From the NCBI GenBank assembly GCA_019843655.1, contig JACDQD010000005.1:33544225-33608224 (forward strand): a DNA stretch of 64,000 nucleotides, in the 5' to 3' direction. Origin of the DNA: Lethocerus indicus. Lineage: Eukaryota; Arthropoda; Insecta; Hemiptera; Belostomatidae. Under the pieces are notes generated by a model, which was not told where the DNA came from, made no database searches, and saw only the letters and a program-made list of their open reading frames with translations. Below are positions 10,811-36,960 of the stretch, in pieces (the stretch's first letter is position 1; the number at the start of each line of letters is the position of its first letter). Made by a program: the position numbers and the translations under genes.

Positions 10811-11040
10811 CATCCACCACGAGACATCTGCAACATCAGGATTCCAGTCGAAAGTCCTCCAGTACCGTCCTTAATGCTCTCTCCCCCCAGGGGGGTGCGT
10901 TCTCAACCAGACAATCCACTATGCGACCTCAACATACCCGCGACAGTCGACTAAGTCCGGCAAAGTCCCGGTTCCTGAAGTTCCACTCCCGCCTTCCGTA
11001 GGTAGTGACTGACGCCGCTACTGAAGACGCAATATGGCCG
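10811..11040. mobile_element. Foldback-related fragment
   Basis: Shares a block with 28990-29100 (ggacaatccacaatg and cccggtttcccgaagttcc versus acaatccactatg and cccggttcctgaagttcc) and ends with cgccgctactgaagacg. Partial. Confidence 0.45.
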
Positions 11041-11400
11041 AAAATCGGGAGGATGAAACTTCAGACAGCCTAAAGTGTACCGGATCGGAAATTGAAAATT
11101 TAGGCTTACAAAAAAAAGGAAAACAATTTTCGGCCTCTGTACAGACAGAAAGCCGACGCTGAATTATCACGTATAAAGCTTATAAAAGACCGGAATTTGA
11201 CGGACGATACAAATGACTACTTAGATTATTTGACGGTAGATTGAAATTGAGTCTAAATTGTCAACACTTTGCCTTCCGCAAGTCTAGTAAAAAAATTTAT
11301 TCAGATTATCGGACTGTCACCGGCCGTGACGGACATTTGAGGAAGATTATGAAAATTGTTGGGTTTTATTAGTCTGATGAGACTTGATGTCCTGCCAGAC
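11041..11400. other. Unassigned sequence before the gap
   Basis: No exon for the missing end of the second laminin-G domain was found here. AT-rich, no repeat recognised. Confidence 0.5.
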
Positions 11401-11500
11401 NNNNNNNNNNNNNNNNNNNNNNNNNNNNNNNNNNNNNNNNNNNNNNNNNNNNNNNNNNNNNNNNNNNNNNNNNNNNNNNNNNNNNNNNNNNNNNNNNNNN
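11401..11500. other. Assembly gap (100 N)
   Basis: Exactly 100 N, the conventional size for a gap of unknown length, at the edge of a large satellite. The true length and any exons within are unknown. Confidence 1.
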
Positions 11501-14500
11501 CAGCCATTTTCTGCAAATTCTTCCCATTTTCTATATATATAATTTATATATTTATACGTACATATAAATAATCGTAGCCTAATAGGGGAATATTTGCAGA
11601 GTATTTTCGAATGGTTTAAATTTGAAAAAATGTCTTTCGGTCAAAAAATTGTTGAGACCACAGCCATTTTCTGCACAAATTCTTCCCCCATTTTCTATAT
11701 ATGTAAATTTATATATTTATACGTACATATAAATAATCGTAGCCTAATGGGGAATATTTGCAGAGTATTTTCGAATGGTTTAAATTTGAAAAAATGTCTT
11801 TCGGTCAAAAAATTGTTGAGACCACAGCCATTTTCTGCACAAATTCTTCCCCCATTTTCTATATATGTAAATTTATATATTTATACGTACATATAAATAA
11901 TCGTAGCCTAATGGGGAATATTTGCAGAGTATGTTCGAATGGTTTAAATTTGAAAAAATGTCTTTCGGTCAAAAAATTGTTGAGACCACAGCCATTTTCT
12001 GCGCAAATTCTTTCCCCATTTTCTATATATGTAAATTTATATATTTATACGTACATATAAATAATCGTAGCCTAGTGGGGAATATGTGCAGAGTATTTTC
12101 GAATGGTTTAAATTTGAAAAAATGTCTTTCGGTCAAAACATTGTTGAGACCACAGCCATTTCTGCAAATTCTTTCCCAATTATCTATATATGTAAATTTA
12201 TATATTTATACGTACATATAAATAATCGTAGCCTAGTGGGAATATTTGCAGAGTATGTTCGATGGTTTAAATTTGAAAAAATGTCTTTCGGTCAAAAATT
12301 GTTGAGACCACAGCCATTTTCTGCACAAATTCTTTCCCCATTTCTATATATATGTAAATTTATATATTTATTCGAAGTATAAATAATCGTAGCCTAGTGG
12401 GAATATTTGCAGAGTATGTTCGAATGGTTTAAATTTGAAAAATGTCTTTCGGTCAAAATTGTTGAGACCACAGCCATTTTCTGCACAAATTCTTCCCCCA
12501 TTTTCTATATATGTAAATTTATATATTTATACGTACATATAAATAATCGTAGCCTAGTGGGGAATATTTGCAGAGTATGTTCGAATGGTTTAAATTTGAA
12601 AAAATGTCTTTCGGTCAAAAAATTGTTGAGACCACAGCCATTTTCTGCACAAATTCTTTCCCCATTTTCTATATATGTAAATTTATATATTTATACGTAC
12701 ATATAAATAATCGTAGCCTAGTGGGGAATATTTGCAGAGTATTTTCAGAATGGTTTTGCAGAATTTTTGAAAAAATGTCTTTCGGTCAAAAATTGTTGAG
12801 ACCACAGCCATTTTCTGCACAAATTCTTTCCCCATTTTCTATATATGTAAATTTATATATTTATACGTACATATAAATAATCGTAGCCTAGTGGGGAATA
12901 TTTGCAGAGTATGTTCGAATGGTTTAAATTTGAAAAAATGTCTTTCGGTCAAAAAATTGTTGAGACCACAGCCATTTTCTGCACAAATTCTTCCCCCATT
13001 TTCTATATATGTAAATTTATATATTTATACGTACATATAAATAATCATCGTAGCCTAGTGGGGAATATTTGCAGAGTATGTTCGAATGGTTTAAATTTGA
13101 AAAAATGTCTTTCGGTCAAAAAATTGTTGAGACCACAGCCATTTTCTGCACAAATTCTTCCCCCATTTTCTATATATGTAAATTTATATATTTATACGTA
13201 CATATAAATAATCGTAGCCTAGTGGGGAATATTTGCAGAGTATTTTCGAATGGTTTAAATTTGAAAAAATGTCTTTCGGTCAAAAAATTGTTGAGACCAC
13301 AGCCATTTTCTGCACAAATTCTTCCCGAATTATCTACATATGTAAATTTATATATTTATATATACATATAAATAATCGTAGCCTAATGGGGAATATTTGC
13401 AGAGTATGTTCGAAAGGTTTAAATTTGAAAAAATGTCTTTCGGTCAAAAAATTGTTGAGACCACAGCCATTTTCTGCACAAATTCTTCCCCCATTTTCTA
13501 TATATGTAAATTTATATATTTATACGTACATATAAATAATCGTAGCCTAGTGGGGAATATTTGCAGAGTATGTTCGAATGGTTTAAATTTGAAAAAATGT
13601 CTTTCGGTCAAAAAATTGTTGAGACCACAGCCATTTTCTGCAAAATTCTTCCCCCATTTTCTATATATGTAAATTTATATATTTATACGACATATAAATA
13701 ATCGACCAGTGGGAATATGTGCAGAGTATTTTCGAATGGTTTAAATTTGAAAAAATGTCTTTCGGTCAAAACTTTGCTGAGACCACAGCCATTTTCTGCA
13801 CAAATTCTTCCCCCATTTTCTATATATGTAAATTTATATATTTATACGTACATATAAATAATCGTAGCCTAGTGGGGAATATTTGCAGAGTATTTTCGAA
13901 TGGTTTAAATTTGAAAAAATGTCTTTCGGTCAAAAAATTGTTGAGACCACAGCCATTTTCTGCACAAATTCTTCCCCCATTTTCTATATATGTAAATTTA
14001 TATATTTATACGTACATATAAATAATCGTAGCCTAGTGGGGAATATTTGCAGAGTATGTTCGAATGGTTTAAATTTGAAAAAATGTCTTTAGGTCGGTCA
14101 AAAATTGTTGAGACCACAGCCATTTTCTGCACAAATTCTTCCCCCATTTTCTATATATGTAAATTTATATATTTATACGTACATATAAATAATCGTAGCC
14201 TAATGGGGAATATTTGCAGATTTGTATGTTCGTATGGTTTAAATTTGAAAAATGTCTTTCGGTCATGTTGAGACTTTCGGTCAAAAATTGTTGAGACCAT
14301 TTTCCACAGCCGGCTGCACAAATTCTTTCCCCATTTTCTATATATGTAAATTTATATATTTATACGTACATATAAATAATCGTAGCCTAGTGGGGAATAT
14401 TTGCAGAGTATGTTTCGAATGGTTTAAATTTGAAAAAATGTCTTTCGGTCAAAAAATTGTTGAGACCACAGCCATTTTCTGCACAAATTCTTTCCCCATT

Positions 14501-16145
14501 TTCTATATATGTAAATTTATATATTTATACGTACATATAAATAATCGTAGCCTAGTGGGGAATATTTGCAGAGTATGTTCGAATGGTTTAAATTTGAAAA
14601 AATGTCTTTCGGTCAAAAAATTGTTGAGACCACAGCCATTTTCTGCACAAATTCTTCCCCCATTTTCTATATATGTAAATTTATATATTTATACGTACAT
14701 ATAAATAATCGTAGCCTAGTGGGGAATATTTGCAGATTATGTTCGAATGGTTTAAATTTGAAAAAATGTCTTTCGGTCAAAAAATTGTTGAGACCACAGC
14801 CATTTTCTGCACAAATTCTTCCCCATTTTCTATATATGTAAATTTATATATTTATACGTACATATAAATAATCGTAGCCTAGTGGGGAATATTTGCAGAG
14901 TATGTTCGAATGGTTTAAATTTGAAAAAATGTCTTTCGGTCAAAAAATTGTTGAGACCACAGCCATTTTCTGCACAAATTCTTCCCCATTCTTCTATATG
15001 TGTAAATTTATATATTTATACGTACATATAAATAATCGTAGCCTAGTGGGGAATATTTGCAGAGTATTTTCGAATGGTTTAAATTTGAAAAAATGTCTTT
15101 CGGTCAAAAAATTGTTGAGACCACAGCCATTTTCTGCACAAATTCTTTCCCCATTTTCTATATATGTAAATTTATATATTTATACGTACATATAAATAAT
15201 CGTAGCCTAGTGGGAATATTTGCAGAGTATTTCGAATGGTTTAAATTTGAAAAATGTCTTTAGGTCAAAAATTGTTGAGACCACAGCCATTTTCTGCACA
15301 AATTCTTTCCCCATTTTCTATATATGTAAATTTATATATTTATACGTACATATAAATAATCATAGCCTAGTGGGGAATATTTGCAGAGTATTTTCGAATG
15401 GTTTAAATTTGAAAAAATGTCTTTCGGTCAAAAAATTGTTGAGACCACAGCCATTTTCTGCACAAATTCTTCCCCATTTTCTATATATGTAAATTTATAT
15501 ATTTATACATACATATAAATAATCGTAGCCTAATGGGGAATATTTGCAGATTATGTTCGAATGGTTTAAATTTGAAAAAATGTCTTTCGGTCAAAAAATT
15601 GTTGAGACCACAGCCATTTTCTGCACAAATTCTTCCCCATTTTCTATATATGTAAATTTATATATTTATACGTACATATAAATAATCGTAGCCTAGTGGG
15701 GAATATTTGCAGAGTATTTTCGAATGGTTTAAATTTGAAAAAATGTCTTTCGGTCAAAAAATTGTTGAGACCACAGCCATTTTCTGCACAAATTCTTCCC
15801 CATTTTCTATATATGTAAATTTATATATTTATACGTACATATAAATAATCGTAGCCTAGTGGGGAATATTTGCAGAGTATTTTCGAATGGTTTAAATTTG
15901 AAAAAATGTCTTTCGGTCAAAAAATTGTTGAGACCACAGCCATTTTCTGCACAAATTCTTTCCCCATTTTCTATATATGTAAATTTATATATTTATACGT
16001 ACATATAAATAATCGTAGCCTAATGGGGAATATTTGCAGAGTATGTTCGAATGGTTTAAATTTGAAAAAATGTCTTTCGGTCAAAAAATTGTTGAGACCA
16101 CAGCCATTTTCTGCACAAATTCTCCCCCCATTTTCTATATAAATA
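11501..16145 (+). repeat. 164-bp satellite, about 28 copies
   Basis: Monomer contains cgaatggtttaaatttgaaa, gtcaaaaaattgttgagacc, cagccattttctgcacaaat and tatacgtacatataaataat. Spacing is 164 bp with a few short or rearranged copies (12720-12780, 14090-14300). Repeating ~100-residue frames spanning two monomers are satellite readings. The array abuts the gap, so it is probably longer. Confidence 0.97.
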
Positions 16146-16159
16146 TATTTATATATACA

Positions 16160-16198
<39 letters not shown>

Positions 16199-16416
16199 TG
16201 CATTTTAACCTAGTTATTTACTAATTTTGTTATCAAATTTCAGTTCCATATCAAAGCACAAACTGGTGCAGTCTAGAATCATTTATAGCAATATTTATTT
16301 CTGGTTTATTACGGTGCATATTTCTTAGAATAACTGCTAGGAATTTGTTTTATAAACTATATAAGATATTTTTTTATAAGCAAGGATATTGTACATTTTT
16401 ACATTGAACTACTTAC
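16146..16416. other. (TA)n tract and unassigned sequence
   Basis: TA repeats at 16146-16196, then about 220 bp of AT-rich sequence without recognised features up to the mini-exon M1 donor. Confidence 0.6.
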
Positions 16417-29832
<13,416 letters not shown>

Positions 29833-30597
29833 CTGCCGGAACGGAGGCAACAAGAGAAAACAGAAAGATATATTCACCATTAAAAATCACTTTGCGGTAG
29901 GTAAACACTTATAAAATATACCGTATTTAAAACCGAGCGATTCCGAAAATGTGTCGGCCGAACAAATATCGCGCGCGGAATTTTCTATGAGAGACAGAAT
30001 ACCTAATCTCGGATAAGCGACAATAGGAGATACCGTAATTTAACAACTCCAGAGTATTGTGTCTGTGTGTATATATATATAGTTTAAACATGAGTCATGA
30101 ACATTGATTCGGTTTAAAACGGATAGTTTTTAGTTTAGTTTAAACCGATAACCTAATAACGATACCCGCGTTTCATTCGATATCGCGTTATAACCTTCGC
30201 CACGGGAAAACTATCAAAAACTAATATCAACCGATACGTCCTAGAGACATATTTTTTCCGCATTCACACGACACACATACTCTCTCTCTCTCTCTCTCTC
30301 ATGACCAAAACCAAGATTCTCGCATATCTCTCGATCGCACGTCACAAATTCGTAAAAAACTCGAGTAAAAATCGACCTTTCCGTAGCCTCCACAAAATAA
30401 CGTCACGCTTCTATAAGCAAAATAATAATAATAATAATAAAAAACAGTCGCGTAAAGCGTACGTCACGATATCGAATGAAACAGATATCGTTATATAAAC
30501 TCGCCTATTACGTTATCAGTGGGGGGCCCCCGTATTCTGCATTTTAATCAATAGTTATGTATATATATATATATATATATATATAAATCTATCTGTT
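29833..30597. other. Unassigned sequence upstream of Tudor exon A
   Basis: No earlier Tudor exon was recognised. A short (TC)n run at 30280-30300 and an AAT repeat at 30421-30440 are present. Confidence 0.45.
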
Positions 30598-31914
30598 TTA
30601 ACACGTTGACTGCCACGTCACCCATATTCGTGCGATTGTTAAGTTTCCGATCTGGGCGCGTCACCCGTATCAGGGCGACGCTTATTCGACTACTCGCGTA
30701 GTCGGAAATGACTTCAGCCGACCGCCAAATTCATTCCATTCATTCATGATCAATGACCGATCCGTAAAAAAATCTCGTCAATATTCCGAATCGGAATCGG
30801 ACGATTGTAATTCTTCTTCGTCGCGCTATCCGAATTTATGTGAGCCTCGTAAAATCTTATCTTGTTCGCCGCTATTCGACTCTCCAACGAATAACTTTTA
30901 CATTTTTTTTTTTCGACATTTCAACGAATTACGGTAGAGATTTTAACCTTTTGCACTCGAAGTTTTTTTTTTTCATTCATACTGCCAGCGACTCGTACCG
31001 GACATATTATCGTTTGTCTCTTTTATTAGCGGAATCGATCGATGTATCCGTAAAGTATAATCGAAAAAATCTATTAACGGTTCTTTTATATCGTCGGAAA
31101 TTTGTGGTCCGCCGATCTCCGTAGGAGATCCGAAAGTCGAATCCGCTCTGTCTTCTACATTTTCTCCTCTATCACTTTCGGATCCCTCCTCGATATCACT
31201 TTCAATTCTCGCTGTACGTATCGTCGTACAACGGGAAATATATCACTATCGTTAGAATCGGATTCGTAGCTCGGTTCGATATTGTCCGCGTTATCGCACG
31301 GCTAAGAGCCTCTATACTATTTACATTATGTTCGCTATAAACTTCAAATTTGTAATTCATCGCTACTACTGGTCGATATCGCTATAATTTTCACAAATTT
31401 TTCTTTATTCGCCACATATCGGGGATATAAATACGAATTCGAAATATAAAAACGACGGATAAACTCGAATCAGATACACTCTACTGCCGAATAACAGGAC
31501 TCGAGTGCGGAATGCGGAATGTTGCACAAAACTGCGAGATTTGTCACCGAAAGCAGGAAATATCCTATAAATAGTTGTTACGATTTGTTTCCGTCGTTAC
31601 GTTAAAAACTGAAAATTATTCGCATCGTCTCCGTAGCGGAGCCCTCCTCGAGTCTGAAGACAAATTTTAAACGGCTCAGAGCTCCGGAGAGCCCTCCGGA
31701 GTGCAAAGGGTTGATATAACGTACTTTAATTATGTAGGGTTAATATGTTTAAACCCTTTTGTATCCTGTTATTGGTTAAAATTTACTGTAGAGCGTAGAC
31801 GAGAGCAACGTGACTTAACGATATCGAGCGAACAGTTGCGAATGAATTTCAGAACCGTTAATTCCGACGTTCTGAACGTCAACCGTTAATTAATGCAAAG
31901 GGTTTAATTATCGT

Positions 31915-32150
31915 ATTCAGTTTATAATAATACCTATTTTTTGTTTCAGACAAACAACCGTCCTCGAAAAACCCCCGCGATGACATATATTCGTTGCAGA
32001 ATTTGAAAAAAAGAAATCATCTCGAAAATACAAAGACTCGAAGTTCTTCTAAGTTATTGCGGCGTGATTCGTTCAATCCGTCATCGCGAAGACGACTGGT
32101 TTTATATATATAAAATTATTCGCATCGTCTAGCCCTCGACTGGGGTTAAT
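31915..32150 (+). pseudogene. Rabggta exon 3 copy 1, with intron end
   Basis: The intron end tttgtttcag and text resembling exon 3 (PSSKNPRDDIYSLQNL-type reading with changes) match 53045-52876 of the minus strand. The acceptor AG is kept here but the exon is shortened and its donor is lost. Confidence 0.7.
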
Positions 32151-32465
32151 TATCATCGTATCGACTTAATTATCGATTATAATAGCTATTTTTGTTTCAA
32201 ACGAAGAAGGATGACGACAAAGAGTCGTTGGCCGTAGCGTCCGATCCGTCGTCCTCGAAACCCCCGATATATATTCGTTGCAGAATTTGAAAAAAGAAAT
32301 CATCTCGAAAATACAAAGACTCGAATTAAGTTCTACGTCCAGTTAAGGCCCCAATCGGAGGCGTCGGAACGTTTCGTAACTCTTACCGGCTCCGTCGTCG
32401 TCGTCGTCATCGCGAAGACGACTGGTTTTATATATATAAAATTATTCGCATCGTCTCCGTAGCGT
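32150..32465 (+). pseudogene. Rabggta exon 3 copy 2
   Basis: Second unit of the tandem: KKDDDKESLAVASDPSSS followed by sequence like NPDIYSL and RLE. The acceptor has become tttcaa and the donor position reads ttaagt, so it cannot splice as the parent does. Confidence 0.7.
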
Positions 32466-32820
32466 AGCCCTCGACTGCAAAGGGTTAATTATCGTATTTA
32501 GATTATAATAGCTATTTTTGTTTCAAACGAAGAAGGATGACGACGAAGAGTCGTTGGCCGTAGCGTCCGATCCGTCGTCCTCGAAACCCCCGACATATAT
32601 ATTCGTTGCGGAATTTCAAAAAGAAATCATCTCGAAAATACAAAGACTCGAATTAAGTTCTACGTCCAGTTAAGGCCCCAATCGGAGGCGTCGGAACGTT
32701 TCGTAACTCTTACCGGCTCCGTCGTCGTCGTCGTCATCGCGAAGACGACCGGTTTCGTATATATAAAATTATCTGTCGAGTTTTTGAAGGCAAAACGGGC
32801 TCCGCTCCGGAGCCCACTCC
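32465..32820 (+). pseudogene. Rabggta exon 3 copy 3
   Basis: Third unit, nearly identical to copy 2 through the exon and a following segment (ccccaatcggaggcgtcgg), with the same lost acceptor and donor. Copies 2 and 3 are therefore a later tandem duplication of one decayed copy. Confidence 0.7.
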
Positions 32821-32989
32821 GGCGCAAAAGGTTTAAGCTGTACCCCGTCGTTATTCGGTGTCGGAGAGTCGAACGGTGTCGCTGTAGAACGGTGCGAGAA
32901 ACGAATTTTCGATGTTAACGAAAACGCGGCGGACCACGAAACACACAGCGGCGCGCGTAACGCTCAACGGTGGCAGTCAACGTTTTTTT

Positions 32990-33500
32990 ACGACCGACGA
33001 TTCAACGCTTCAACAGTTGTCAACGCCCGGTATCGTTTTTCCAGTAGTTTTTATGTATTTCAGAGAAATACAGCCTGGGGGGGAATAAAAATACAGTCCC
33101 GGCAAATGTGTCACTCCCATCTAGCTATGTTATTATTTTCCCCCCAAATACTTCGCTACACGGATACTGAGGATACTCGCTATCGCCTTCGTAATTTACT
33201 GGAAAAAAAAGACCATAAAAACCATAAATTTCGGCATACAAAACAAAGGGTATAAATACGCGTCGTTGGCACAGAGCGCCCGCCGCCGACCGGACTCTAA
33301 ATAGCACTCGTTTTTGGACTCGTAATCGGCGCCGGATAAACGAAAAACAAAAAAATTCGGCCGACGGACGAATAAAACTCAATTGAAACTCGTAATTTTA
33401 TTTACGCTGTACGAAGAATTCGTCGAACGACAGTTCATATCGCGCTGACGCCGGTGAACAACAAACCTGGCCGACAGTCTTGCCAACCGTCCTCAACCCC
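32990..33500. other. Unassigned sequence
   Basis: One exon-like stretch on the minus strand (NYEGDSEYPQYPCSE) has a good acceptor (tttttttccag) and a weak donor but no recognisable product. Not called as a gene. Confidence 0.35.
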
Positions 33501-33506
33501 GTTCCA

Positions 33507-33540
<34 letters not shown>

Positions 33541-33599
33541 ATATTATTTTGAAAATTTAAATGCTACCTCGCAAAATAATATCCTAAACGAATATTCCA

Positions 33600-33842
33600 G
33601 TACTGTGTACAGGTATTGGGAAATCGATGACGTCATCCCCATACATCTTCACCTGTTGGCCCTTTATATATATATATATATATATGAGTCAGGATAGGAA
33701 CGGTCATATAATTCATGAACACAAATCTGTAAATTCATCGTTAGAATTTTCTTATTTCCGGCATTATGGAAACACGAAATTTTGGATGTCTATGACGTCA
33801 TCCCTACAACTACACCGGCCGGCTCTAGATCTACGTATATAC

Positions 33843-33882
<40 letters not shown>

Positions 33883-33970
33883 ATATTATTTTTGAAAATT
33901 TAAATGCTACCTCGCAAAATAATATCCTAAACGAATATTCCAGTACGATATTTTATGATGCCGTATAAAT
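33600..33970 (+). repeat. Repeat with TGACGTCA motifs, copy 1
   Basis: Contains gggaaatcgatgacgtcatc and gatgtctatgacgtcatccc, an internal TA tract and the ccggccggctctagatctac end. Inverted copies lie at 35920-36960. Confidence 0.8.
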
Positions 33971-34107
33971 TTTGAATTGATACAGAAAATAAAAATTCAG
34001 CGGTCGGATTCGGTAGCTGGCCGTGCTTCGTATATATTTACAAGATGGCGGCGGCGGCCGGTAAAACTCTTATTATTATTATTTCCATCAGATTCACACA
34101 CACCTCG

Positions 34108-35090
34108 TCATTAAATTCACCGGTCGCGAATTCACTCTTAAAATTCTTTTGAATTGATACGGAAAACAATATTTGAGTCGGATTTGAATTCGAGGTTTGA
34201 CTCTCTACAAACCCCCCCAGTACAAAAGGCGGACCCAAAATCGGCCCGAAAATGCGGTTTTTAGGCGCGAAAACGGCCTAGAAATGCAGTTTTTTGACGC
34301 AAAATCGGCCCGAAACGCGGTTTTCAGGCACGAAATCGACCCAAAAAAGGGGTTTTCAGAAGCAAAATCGACCCCAAAAGGCGGTTTCCAGACCAGAAAT
34401 CGGCCCGAAAAGGCGGTTTTTATGCCGCCAACACGGCCTAGAAATGCGGTTTTTAGACGCAAAATCGGCCTAGAAATGCGGTTTTTAGACGCAAAATCGG
34501 CCCGAAACGCGGTTTTCAGGCGAGAAATCGGCTCAAAAAGGTGGTTTTTAGACGTGAAAACGGCCTAGAAATGCGGTTTTTAGATCAGTGAAATGAAACT
34601 TTTTTAAGATTGTTTCTTGTTAAATGTTAAAAAAGACGTTTCGTTCCCGCGAATATTAAAATTGCATTCCAACAATTCAGAGTGATAATTAAACGAAAAT
34701 GAATTAATACAAATATACTTTGTAATATATTTTTTATTGCGACACACGGTTGGCAACCCTGGTTGGACAATAAAAATCAGCTGTCCCAAACTTTAAATTC
34801 TCAGATCGGCGTCCAGAAAGTTAAATATAAAAATTCCAATATTTGTTCGATAATAAGACGAAAATCGATTTATTTAAAAATTTAGTCTTGACACAAATCT
34901 GGGATGGAGGAGGAGGATTTTACGTCTAAAACCGCATTTTAGGCCGTTTCGCGCCTAAAACCGCCTTTTGGTCCGATTTTTGGTCTACCCTTTGGAGGGG
35001 CGAGTTTGTAGAGAGTCAAACAAAAATTTTGTTTTCCGTATCAATTCAAAAGAATTTTAAGAGTGAATTTGCGGCCGGTGAATTTAAGGA
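34108..35090. mobile_element. Element with ~110-bp TIRs carrying a satellite
   Basis: Left arm has cactcttaaaattcttttga, attgatacggaaaac and gactctctacaaacc; right arm has the complements (gtttgtagagagtc, gttttccgtatcaatt, caaaagaattttaagagtg). Between them are 375 bp of the ~35-bp satellite, unique sequence and a second short satellite piece (34915-34990). Confidence 0.65.
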
Positions 35091-35099
35091 CTGTATATA

Positions 35100-35106
35100 C
35101 TGGCGC

Positions 35107-35177
<71 letters not shown>

Positions 35178-35178
35178 G
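35100..35178. repeat. (TA)n microsatellite
   Basis: About 70 bp of TA flanked by short GC sequences tggcgcgtg and gacacgcgcc. Confidence 0.95.
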
Positions 35179-35920
35179 ACTGACACGCGCCCACACGTCG
35201 CAATTACTCGTAATCAGTACAAAGGAATTGAAATTTAAATGTCAACCCTCTGTGGGCCGAATTTTCTATTTTAAATCCGAAAAAATTGGGGGGAAAAATC
35301 GGGGAAAAAAAAAGAAAATTGGTACTGATAACGGTCGCCATGACAACGTTGTAGGATTGAGATTTGCGCGCCGTACAAAAGGGAAAAAATCTATGGTAAA
35401 ATCTCGGATAAATTGGTAATTTCGACCTGAAATTTACGCGGGCACATCCAATTTACCGAGTCGTACAGAACAGGTAATTTATTCGATAAGAGGAAAGGAG
35501 AGATCCGAAGGCGAAAGAGACAACGGGGGCCGACGCCATCTTGATTTCTCTCGCTCTCTTTATTTTCTCTTCTCTTCGTTTTTTTCTTCTCTCCGCGTCC
35601 CAATAATAAGAAATTGTTCGGCGCATTGTTGTAAATCGATACTGACCGAATAACAATGAATAATAATAATAATAATGTCCGGGAATGAGCAAAATATTTA
35701 CTAGATTGATTGTTGACGTTCTCTTCTTAATCGGGCAGAATGAGAGAGAGAGAGAGAGAGCGAGAGAACAGAGGGGATAACGAAGCCTGCGAATTTCGTA
35801 CAACAGAATATTGTTTTTCGGCGTCCAAACGCCGAAATAAAACAACTCGAAGCGGCCGACAACAATATTTCAATTCGAAAAATTTCTTACGTCTACGAAA
35901 CGCCGGCTTTGTGACATAAG
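35179..35920. other. Unassigned sequence
   Basis: Includes a short (GA)n at 35741-35765. Minus-strand open frames in 35391-35966 are rich in Ser/Arg and have no recognisable domain. Confidence 0.4.
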
Positions 35921-36222
35921 GGATGACGTCATCGATTTCCCAATTCCTATACATAAATACAGACATACACAGACACGCATATAACGGAGAATTTACAGAT
36001 TTGTGTCAAAGTTCATGAATTCTACGACCGTTCTTATGCTGAACTCATTTATATATATATATATATACGTATATACGTAGATCTAGAGCCGGCCGGTGTA
36101 GTTGTAGGGATGACGTCATAGACATCCAAAATTTCGTGTTTCCATAATGTCGGAAATTAGAAAATTCTAACGATGAATTTACAGATTTGTGTTCATGAAT
36201 TCTATGACCGTTCCTATCCTGA

Positions 36223-36291
<69 letters not shown>

Positions 36292-36793
36292 AGCAAACAG
36301 GTGAAGATGTATGGGGATGACGTCATCGATTTCCCAATACCTGTACACAATTACAGACATAGAGAGACAGGCATATGACGAAGAATTTACAGTTTTGTGA
36401 CAAAGTTCATGAATTCTACGACCATTCTTATGCTGAACTTATTTATATAAATATATATATACGTATATACGTAGCTCTAGAGCCGGCCGGTGTAGTTGTA
36501 GGGATGACGTCATAGACATCCAAAATTTCGTGTTTCCATAACGTCGGAAATAGGAAAATCCTAACGAAGAATTTACAGATTTGTGTTCATGAATTCTATG
36601 ACCGTTCCTATGCTGAACTATATATATATATATATATATATATAAAGAGCAAACAGGTGAAGATGTATGGGGATGACGTCATCGATTTCCCAATACCTGT
36701 ACACAATTACAGACATAGAGAGACAGGCATATGACGAAGAATTTACAGATTTGTGACAAAGTTCATGAATTCTACGACCGTTCTTATGCTGAA

Positions 36794-36855
<62 letters not shown>

Positions 36856-36960
36856 CGTATATCTGGAGCCGGCCGGCAGATGTATGGGGATGACGTCATC
36901 GATTTCCAATTTCCCGACGTCATAGATATCCAAATTCTGTGTTTCAATGACGTCGGAAAT
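35920..36960 (-). repeat. TGACGTCA repeats, three inverted tandem copies
   Basis: Three units of the 33600-33970 repeat in reverse orientation, each with gatgacgtcatcgatttccc and gggatgacgtcatagacatc, separated by TA tracts of different lengths. Units start near 35925, 36320 and 36675. Confidence 0.85.

Larger units (their letters stand above)
30598..32985 (+). mobile_element. Candidate exon-capturing element (piggyBac-type border)
   Basis: Left edge TTAA then cacgttgactgccac at 30602; right edge gtggcagtcaacg at 32970-32982 is its inverted complement. Inside are a piggyBac-type MITE-like segment (about 30944-31715), sequence matching Rabggta intron 2, and three copies of exon 3. A clear TTAA on the right is not seen, so a simple duplication later invaded by transposons is the alternative. 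Confidence 0.4.

Noticed and set aside
11594..16142. Repeated ~100-residue frames (FEWFKFEKMSFGQKIVETTAI-like start)
   Set aside because: They are readings of two 164-bp satellite monomers, stop together with the array and break wherever a monomer loses a base.
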